64,000 bases of DNA from contig CAWBXV010000007.1 in assembly GCA_963792875.1 (NCBI GenBank), positions 68,099-132,098 on the forward strand, in the 5' to 3' direction. A program made the position numbers and the translations under genes. The notes under the pieces are model-generated. The model had not been told where the DNA came from and did not search any database. It saw only the letters and a program-made list of their open reading frames with translations. Positions 58,492 to 64,000 of this stretch are shown here, one piece after another. The first letter of the stretch is position 1, and each line of letters starts with the position of its first letter. The DNA comes from JAHEGP01 sp963792875. Lineage in GTDB: Bacteria; Pseudomonadota; Gammaproteobacteria; Pseudomonadales; JAHEGP01.

Positions 58492-60324
58492 TCAGGGCGC
58501 CTGGTAGGGCAGGCCAGCGTGGAGGTAGAGAATGCGGCGCAGCTCCTCGATGGTGGCCGGATCACCCACCATGGGCGTGTGCTTGGCGAAGACAATCTTT
58601 TCCGAGGCGGCGCCGTCCAGGTGCGAACTCCAGTAGGCGACGGTGCCATCCGAGCCCTCAGCCACGGGTTCATCCGGGTTCTTCTGCCCGATGATCGAGT
58701 GGTACACCACCCTCGGCCCCACCGGCTGGTCCACGACAGCCAGCAGACCGGGGCTGAACGGTATCAGCGAGCGGATGCCGTTGGGGCCCTTGGCGATCAG
58801 CTGGTGGCCGTAGGGCGTCCACTCGGGCTCCGGCGGCAGCGGCGGCGCCAGCAGCAGGTCGGGGTCGATCGTGATCAGCGCGGCACCGATTTTGCCGCGC
58901 ACGCCCTCGGCGTCGTCGCTGCCCCGATGCGGCGTCGCCACGAAGACGACCCGGGAGATGTGGGGGTTGCTGTCATAGGTGAGCAGCGCCTCCAGGGTGT
59001 CCTTCTGCTCGGCACTGGCCCGGCTCAGGCCGTCGATGGGCACGGTGAACAAGACCCGCTCCAGGGTGTCCCCGCTGTCTCGGATCTGCATGCTGCTCAA
59101 TACCCCGCCCATGCTGTGTCCGATGAGCAGCAGATTGCCCAGCCCCGGATCGTCACTCCGGGGGTTGTAGTACGCCTGCAACCTGGCCAGTTCGCGGCGC
59201 AGCACCTCGGCGTTGTAGGTGATGGGGAAGCCGCTGGGATACAAGAAGGCGAACAGCTGAAAGTGCTCACGCAGCAGGGGGTCGGCATTCAGGCGGTTGA
59301 GCACCGGCAGCCAGATCTTGGGGCTGGAGATCAGGCCGTGAATCAGCACCACCGGAATCCGGTCCCGGTGGAAGGCGCCGAAGTGAACGAGCCCGCTGAG
59401 GTGGGCATACTCCTCGGGGTGGCGCATGCCCTTCCAGGCCATACCAGGCTCCTCGACGTAGTCGTAGAGCAGCACCAGAGGGGCGGTAAAATCCGCAGCC
59501 AGGGGCACCCGGCGCGAGCCCAGCAGCATATCCTCGGTCGCGCTGATATCGTGATACTCCAGCACCACCCGGCTCGGCTCCGTGAAGTCGAGGCTGGCAT
59601 TGAGCGCCAGCGCCATACCCGCCGACGAGACAAAGGGCTGGCTCGCATCGGGCTGCGCCGGCCCCGCCCGATGGCCGGCCATCGCCGCACCAAAACCGTC
59701 CCGCCGGTAGCGCTCGATGTCGGTGTGCACGAGCTTGAGCAGCCCGGCCGGGATCAGGACGTCGACGGCGCCAAGGTCTATGGCTCCCATCTGCACCGAG
59801 AGTTCATAGCTGGACCAGGGTCCCGCGAAGCCCGGCCCCAGGGTGGCCCCGTCGGCACCCGCATCGAACAGCAGGCGGGCCACCTGCCCCGCGCTGAAGT
59901 TGTAGGCGGCCAGCAGCTCGGGCTGAGCCTCGGTGAGCATCGACTCGCCGGCCTTGGCCTGAAAGGCCAGCTCAGCCGCTGCCAGATAGAGGCCGATGGC
60001 CTCCTCGGGCCGGGCCGCCTGCCGCTGGCCGGCCAGGTCCATGCACAGCTCCGCCAGAGCCTGTCGCAGCGCCGGCGTGGGCGACGCGTCCAGTTCGCGC
60101 TGGAGGGTGACGATCAGACCCAGCGGATCCTTCCGAAAAGCATGACTGAGATCACGGCTCTCAAGATAATCCCGCGAGGGGCCGGAGAGGCGGCGGTAGT
60201 TGAGCACATCGACCAGCTCCGGAGTCGCCGCCAGCGGCACGTCGACCTCCTTGGCGGCTGGATTCAGGCAGGCGGTGAGACCGAGAGTCACCAGCAGGGG
60301 AAGAAATAATTTCAACGGGAACAT
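58492..60324 (-). CDS. Exported alpha/beta-hydrolase lipoprotein (lipase-like)
   Basis: 610 residues from ATG at 60324, with GGAGG 4 nt upstream. Lipobox GLTAC (Cys at 19). The first about 300 residues are a helical region of unknown fold; the hydrolase core follows: PVVLIHGLISSPKIWLPVLNRL, YNPRSDDPGLGNLLLIGHSMGGVLSSM with nucleophile Ser404 (GHSMG), and HTPMVGDPATIEELRRIL with a likely catalytic His. Such lipoproteins are PGAP1/lipase-like esterases of the periplasm or outer membrane. The gene begins with TGATG overlapping the stop of the small gene upstream, so the two are coupled. Its end is 10 nt from the IS91 remnant. Confidence 0.85.
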   Translation of the reverse strand: MFPLKLFLPLLVTLGLTACLNPAAKEVDVPLAATPELVDVLNYRRLSGPSRDYLESRDLSHAFRKDPLGLIVTLQRELDASPTPALRQALAELCMDLAGQRQAARPEEAIGLYLAAAELAFQAKAGESMLTEAQPELLAAYNFSAGQVARLLFDAGADGATLGPGFAGPWSSYELSVQMGAIDLGAVDVLIPAGLLKLVHTDIERYRRDGFGAAMAGHRAGPAQPDASQPFVSSAGMALALNASLDFTEPSRVVLEYHDISATEDMLLGSRRVPLAADFTAPLVLLYDYVEEPGMAWKGMRHPEEYAHLSGLVHFGAFHRDRIPVVLIHGLISSPKIWLPVLNRLNADPLLREHFQLFAFLYPSGFPITYNAEVLRRELARLQAYYNPRSDDPGLGNLLLIGHSMGGVLSSMQIRDSGDTLERVLFTVPIDGLSRASAEQKDTLEALLTYDSNPHISRVVFVATPHRGSDDAEGVRGKIGAALITIDPDLLLAPPLPPEPEWTPYGHQLIAKGPNGIRSLIPFSPGLLAVVDQPVGPRVVYHSIIGQKNPDEPVAEGSDGTVAYWSSHLDGAASEKIVFAKHTPMVGDPATIEELRRILYLHAGLPYQAP

Positions 60325-60773
60325 CACGCCTCCGGTGGCAGACACCGCACGCTCATGCTGCGGCTCAAGGTTTTCATCTTATCAGAGAAGTTTCGACAGG
60401 TACGCTGCCCCTGGGGCACCGGGGCAGCGCATAGAGGATCGGCGCGCGTTGTGTCGACCAAGGCGCCCGGGCCAGGCGCCAGGTGCCAGCCGGGAGCCTG
60501 CTCAGTCCCCGGCTGCCTGGCGCCGAGATCCACCCTTATTTCCTCGATCACGCTGTTCAGACTGAACGGCTGGACGATAATCTGTCCGTTGCCGGGGCGG
60601 TCATCTGACAACTCGCGCGTCTGACCCTGTAATTGTTGCTCCAGCGCTTCGAGATCTGCGGCTGAGGTCGGAAGCTCATCAGTCGAAGCGACCTGCCGGT
60701 ATGCCTCGGTCAATATTTGGATCCGAGCCTCGATATCTGTAACAATGACGCTGCTGCCCAAGTGCTTGCTCAT
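60324..60773 (-). CDS. Hypothetical protein coupled to the lipoprotein lipase
   Basis: 149 residues. The N-terminal half (about 10-60) is helical and may form a coiled coil (IEARIQILTEAYRQVASTDELP, ADLEALEQQLQGQTREL); the middle has QIIVQPFSLNSVIEEIRVDLG; the C-terminal part is Pro/Arg-rich with no recognisable domain. The stop TGA overlaps the lipase start in TGATG, a typical coupling arrangement, which is the main reason to accept the gene. No membrane helix or signal peptide. No family is recognised and the start codon lacks a strong ribosome site. Confidence 0.5.
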   Translation of the reverse strand: MSKHLGSSVIVTDIEARIQILTEAYRQVASTDELPTSAADLEALEQQLQGQTRELSDDRPGNGQIIVQPFSLNSVIEEIRVDLGARQPGTEQAPGWHLAPGPGALVDTTRADPLCAAPVPQGQRTCRNFSDKMKTLSRSMSVRCLPPEA

Positions 60774-60865
60774 GTTATTGACCGTCTTTGCGCGAACAAA
60801 AATGGCCGGTAATGTAGCGCCTTGGGCAGCCTATTTAAAGCCCATCCTTAGAAATATCGGCGCTC

Positions 60866-61156
60866 ATGTGCCCACGATTCGGGAATGCGCCCTACTACCT
60901 GCAACAAGAACAGCTGGACGTACAGGTGATGGGGCGCGGTATGGCATGGCTTGATACCGGCACTCACGAATCGCTACTCGAAGCATCCCAATTTGTGCAA
61001 ACCATTGAAAAACGACAGGGCATGAAGATTGCCGCGCCCGAGGAGCTGACCTGGAGAGCGGGCTGGATCGATGACCAACAGCTGCGCGACCATGTGCAAC
61101 CCCTGCTAAAAAGCGGCTACGGCGCCTACCTCAACTCGTTGCTGGAGCAATCATGA
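60866..61156 (+). pseudogene. rmlA: 3' fragment of glucose-1-phosphate thymidylyltransferase (rmlA)
   Basis: 96 codons. From about 60890 the text is the RmlA C-terminus: YLQQEQLDVQVMGRGMAWLDTGTHESLLEASQFV, then EKRQGMKIAAPEELTWRAGWID and a final helix. The first two thirds (nucleotidyltransferase core with the GxGTRL motif) are missing, and the few codons before 60890 do not fit the family. The gene is thus cut at its 5' side, and rmlB, normally nearby, is absent. It overlaps the rmlC start (ATGA). RmlA makes dTDP-glucose; this piece cannot. Confidence 0.85.
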
Positions 61157-61713
61157 AAACCGTTTACACGCCGCTTCCCGGCGTCCTCCTTATCGAGCCC
61201 ACCCTGTTCGGCGATCATCGCGGTTTTTTTCTTGAAAGCTATAGCGCCGCACGCTACCGGGAAGCGGGCATCGATGTCGAGTTCGTGCAGGATAATCACT
61301 CACGATCGAGCCAGCACGTATTACGGGGCCTGCACTTCCAGTTCCATTACCCTCAGGGAAAACTGGTGCGGGTTTCCCGCGGCAGCGTATACGATGTCGT
61401 CGCCGATGTGCGCCCCGGCTCACCCCACTTCGGGCAGTGGTACGGTGTCGAGCTTAGCGATGATAACGCCAGGCAGCTGTACATTCCCCCCGGCTATGCC
61501 CACGGCTTTCAGGTGATTTCCGATGTCGCCGATTTTGAGTATAAATGCACCGATTATTACCACCCCGAAGATGAGGGAGGCATTGCATGGAACGACAGCC
61601 ACCTTGCTATTGCCTGGCCTGCGGCGGAGAAAGCGATCACTTCCGATAAAGACCAACACTGGGGGCAACTGGACCAGCTGGAACCCTCACAACTACCGCT
61701 CTATACCCAATGA
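61153..61713 (+). CDS. rmlC: dTDP-4-dehydrorhamnose 3,5-epimerase
   Basis: 186 residues, full length. Cupin-fold family marks: IEPTLFGDHRGFFLESYSAARY, DNHSRSSQHVLRGLHFQ with catalytic His61, VRVSRGSVYDVVADVRPGSP, and LYIPPGYAHGFQV. The enzyme epimerises dTDP-4-keto-6-deoxyglucose in dTDP-L-rhamnose synthesis. It is coupled by overlaps with the rmlA fragment before it and rmlD after it. Base composition is lower in GC than the rest of the window, as in the following genes. Confidence 0.95.
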   Translation: MKTVYTPLPGVLLIEPTLFGDHRGFFLESYSAARYREAGIDVEFVQDNHSRSSQHVLRGLHFQFHYPQGKLVRVSRGSVYDVVADVRPGSPHFGQWYGVELSDDNARQLYIPPGYAHGFQVISDVADFEYKCTDYYHPEDEGGIAWNDSHLAIAWPAAEKAITSDKDQHWGQLDQLEPSQLPLYTQ

Positions 61714-62603
61714 AAATACTGATTACCGGAGCCAAGGGCCAGCTCGGCAGATCATTGCAGGAGCGCTTGAACACCCAGCCAGGCGTTGAGTTGCTGGCCT
61801 GTGACCGGGAGCTGCTCGACATCTCCAGCGATGCAGACGTTGCATCCTGCCTGACCCGACACCGACCCGATCTGCTAATAAATGCCGCGGCCTATACGGC
61901 CGTCGACCAGGCAGAAAGCGATCAGGAAAACGCTTACAAGATCAACGCCACCGGCCCCGGCATACTGGCCAAACACTGCGACCGTCTGGGCATCCCTCTC
62001 ACCCATATCAGCACCGACTTCGTGTTCGACGGCAGCAACACAACCCCTTATCGAGAGGCTGCTTCCTGTCGAGCCCTATCCGTATACGGCCAAACCAAAC
62101 TAGAGGGGGAGCAGTTAGTTCGCGAGCGTCACCCCCAAAGCCTGATCGTACGCACCAGCTGGGTGTTCAGTCGCCATGGCGGTAATTTCGTCAAGACCAT
62201 GTTACGGCTTATGAGCGAACGCGAATCGCTCCGTATCGTTGGCGATCAACGGGGCTGCCCAACCTCCGCTGGTGATTTGGCCGATGCCGTTATTGCCCTT
62301 TCCTACAAAGCGATTAATGACCCCTCACTGTATGGTACTTACCACTTTTGCAATCAGGGCGAGACCAGTTGGTACCTGTTTGCCCGTACTATTTTGCAGC
62401 AAGCCACAGAGCTTGGGCTGATAAAAAACGACTGTTCACTTCACTCCATAGCTACTGCCGAATACCCCACTGCAGCAGAGCGGCCAGCGTATTCGGTCCT
62501 CGACACCCAAAAGCTATCCCTGGCCCTGGCCGAGTCTCCACGACCCTGGCCAGACGCGCTCTACACCCTACTGACGGAATTAAAGGACTCTCTCGATGGC
62601 TGA
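61710..62603 (+). CDS. rmlD: dTDP-4-dehydrorhamnose reductase
   Basis: 297 residues. ILITGAKGQLGRSLQERL is the NAD(P)-binding start; LINAAAYTAVDQAESD, ISTDFVFDGSNTTPYREA and SVYGQTKLEGEQ (Tyr126/Lys130 of YxxxK) are standard. It reduces dTDP-4-keto-rhamnose to dTDP-L-rhamnose for cell-surface polysaccharide. The start overlaps rmlC by 4 nt and the stop overlaps the next glycosyltransferase by 8 nt. Confidence 0.95.
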   Translation: MKILITGAKGQLGRSLQERLNTQPGVELLACDRELLDISSDADVASCLTRHRPDLLINAAAYTAVDQAESDQENAYKINATGPGILAKHCDRLGIPLTHISTDFVFDGSNTTPYREAASCRALSVYGQTKLEGEQLVRERHPQSLIVRTSWVFSRHGGNFVKTMLRLMSERESLRIVGDQRGCPTSAGDLADAVIALSYKAINDPSLYGTYHFCNQGETSWYLFARTILQQATELGLIKNDCSLHSIATAEYPTAAERPAYSVLDTQKLSLALAESPRPWPDALYTLLTELKDSLDG

Positions 62604-63456
62604 ATCTTCCCCCCTGGTTAGCGTTATTGTCGCCTGCTACAACCACGCTCAATATATTGAAGCCTGCCTATCCAGTATTCTGCGACAAACCTACCCGGCT
62701 ATCGAACTTATCGTGATCGATGACGGCTCAAAAGATGCCAGCGTCGAAGTTATCTCAGCGCTGGCAAAGCAGCACGATTTCTACTTCGAAGCACAAACCA
62801 ACATCGGTTCGTCGGCCACTCTGAACAAAGGCATCGAAATCGCAAAAGGTGAGTATCTTATCACCTTTGGTTCCGATGACATCATGATGCTGGACCGCAT
62901 AGAAAAGCAGGTTGCGTACATGCAAGCCAATCCTGACCTGGGCCTGTGCGGCGGCAATATGCTCAAGATCAACGAACATGGAACCATCCTTAGCAGACAA
63001 AAAGTTGACGGTGAACACAGGCTCAACTTTGAGGATGTTCTTTTGGGGCGCAAAGAGGGGACTCCCGCACCGACGCTATTTTTCCGTAAAGAGGCACTTG
63101 AAAAGGCAGGGGGGTTTCATCCGGAGATAAAGCTCGAAGATCTTTATATCGAACTGAAAATCAGCTCACTGGGTTACCCCATTGGGTACATGAACGATAT
63201 CCTCGCCTACTATCGAGTTCATCCCAACAACACGTACAAAAACTACCGGTATATGATTGATAATGTACTCAGAACGTACGAGGAGTTCAGCGATCACCCG
63301 GACTACTGGCAGGCTTACTACAAGTTTCTCAACTCGATGTTCGTCAAATGCGCCCCAAAAGACAAACCCCTGGCCCGAGAACTACTGAAGCAGATCCCTT
63401 TAAGGGAATATCGCATGAAAACACTGAAGGGTATTGGTCGCCTGCTATTCGGCTAG
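62596..63456 (+). CDS. Family 2 glycosyltransferase
   Basis: 286 residues. The GT-A fold begins PLVSVIVACYNHAQYIEACLSSILRQTYPAIELIVIDDGSKD; the metal motif is in YLITFGSDDIMML, and later EDLYIELKISSLGYPIGYMNDILAYYR is typical. It probably adds a sugar to O-antigen or exopolysaccharide, perhaps rhamnose since the rml genes precede it. GC content is visibly lower than the bulk. The stop overlaps the stop of the acetyltransferase fragment on the other strand by 12 bp. Confidence 0.9.
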   Translation: MAESSPLVSVIVACYNHAQYIEACLSSILRQTYPAIELIVIDDGSKDASVEVISALAKQHDFYFEAQTNIGSSATLNKGIEIAKGEYLITFGSDDIMMLDRIEKQVAYMQANPDLGLCGGNMLKINEHGTILSRQKVDGEHRLNFEDVLLGRKEGTPAPTLFFRKEALEKAGGFHPEIKLEDLYIELKISSLGYPIGYMNDILAYYRVHPNNTYKNYRYMIDNVLRTYEEFSDHPDYWQAYYKFLNSMFVKCAPKDKPLARELLKQIPLREYRMKTLKGIGRLLFG

Positions 63457-63765
63457 AGGTTTAGTTTCTGCGTACGCCAGAAAACTTTCGATATCATCAC
63501 TACAGAGCAGAGCGGCCGCAGACTCGACCTCCGGAAAAGACCAATTCCACCACTGGAGTGCCAATAGACGTGCGACCACATCAGCATCAAATCGGTAGCG
63601 AATAATCTTCGCAGGATTCCCTCCAACAACGGCATAAGGTGGAACATCCTTGGTTACCAGCGATCCGCTGGCAATAACCGCTCCGTCTCCGACCGTCACC
63701 CCTGAGAGAATGGAGGCATTGGCACAGACCCATACATCGTTACCGACTACGTAACTACTCGCCCC
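63445..63765 (-). pseudogene. Hexapeptide-repeat acetyltransferase, C-terminal fragment
   Basis: About 106 codons of a left-handed beta-helix acetyltransferase (CatB/VatD-like): SYVVGNDVWVCANASILSGV, TVGDGAVIASGSLVTKDVPPYAVVGGNPAKIIRYRFD, then a C-terminal helical tail. The N-terminal half is absent: just upstream, at 63766-63768, is a stop and the sequence becomes IS66 transposase. So the gene was cut there. The intact protein would probably acetylate a surface sugar. Confidence 0.8.
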
Positions 63766-64000
63766 CTATTTCACCAGCCAATGCCATCTGAATGGCTATC
63801 AGCGGATTGTGCCCTTTGTTAGCCATGGTCTGCAGGTAGCTGGATATACGGCAGTAGGCGTCCGCATATTGGCTGTTTCTAAAGCAACCGGATACTTTCT
63901 GCTTGACCTTCGACATACGAAGATCGCGCTCGGCGCGGTTGTTGGTGAACGCGACACTGCCATCCTTGGCAAACAATAACACCGCTTGCTCGTGCTCCTT
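63755..64000 (-). mobile_element. IS66-family transposase, 3' end, runs out of the window
   Basis: The last about 81 codons of an IS66-type (TnpC/Orf3) transposase: FAKDGSVAFTNNRAERDLRMSKVKQKVSGCFRN with the conserved NNxAER segment around the last catalytic acid residue, then YCRISSYLQTMANKGHNPLIAIQMALAG. The stop at 63755-63757 is joined directly to the acetyltransferase fragment, with no inverted repeat or spacer between, so the end of the element itself seems to be lost. The rest lies beyond 64000. Confidence 0.85.

Overview
High-GC bacterial chromosome (about two-thirds G+C by eye), Gram-negative by content: TamA/TamB, Omp85 and RND systems, lipoproteins and an LPS/exopolysaccharide sugar locus. 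The mix of DUF1302/DUF1329/YCF48/MMPL genes, a PEP-CTERM protein, a wax-ester-synthase/DGAT enzyme, carboxynorspermidine enzymes and a sucrose-synthesis cluster suggests a free-living, probably marine or halotolerant gammaproteobacterium, perhaps of the Halieaceae/Cellvibrionales type. That placement is inference from gene content; no rRNA marker is present. No tRNA, rRNA, CRISPR array or replication origin was seen.

Layout. 1-1335: 3' end of a CreA-like gene facing a MaoC-like dehydratase gene. 1594-8247: tight plus-strand operon YCF48-like / MMPL-RND / DUF1302 / DUF1329, a candidate envelope transport system. 8290-20192: a long run of minus-strand genes: MscS channel, CorA/ZntB-like transporter, TamB, TamA, two-helix K+ channel, small unknown, agmatinase-family enzyme, carboxynorspermidine decarboxylase and dehydrogenase (an alternative spermidine route). 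20728-22626: cytochrome c, then a PEP-CTERM protein behind a near-perfect sigma-54 promoter and followed by a strong terminator. 22832-31123: GlpD-like dehydrogenase, small membrane protein, DsrE-like gene with an amber codon in its signal peptide, DUF2237, SDR/DUF2867 protein, lipoprotein, SLC13 permease, acidic exported protein.

31921-37773: sucrose operon sps-spp-fructokinase-amylosucrase, in which sps carries a one-base frameshift and has no ordinary start codon at the expected place. 37819-50789: membrane GDPD, retinol-saturase/carotenoid-isomerase-like flavoprotein, TVP38/TMEM64 protein, an adaptor plus RND pump, WS/DGAT, a lipoprotein and a patatin-like lipase. 50994-56655: exported protein with a 51-bp tandem repeat and a fibronectin-III-like end, then an FAD/Fe-S D-lactate dehydrogenase next to a lactate permease.

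57037-64000 is a scarred region. A pbpG-like gene is cut by a decayed IS91-family element, followed by a lipoprotein lipase pair. From about 60860 the base composition drops and an rml (dTDP-rhamnose) locus begins with only the 3' end of rmlA, then rmlC, rmlD, a GT2 glycosyltransferase and a truncated acetyltransferase abutting an IS66-family transposase that runs off the window. This end looks like the edge of a transferred or rearranged surface-polysaccharide island.
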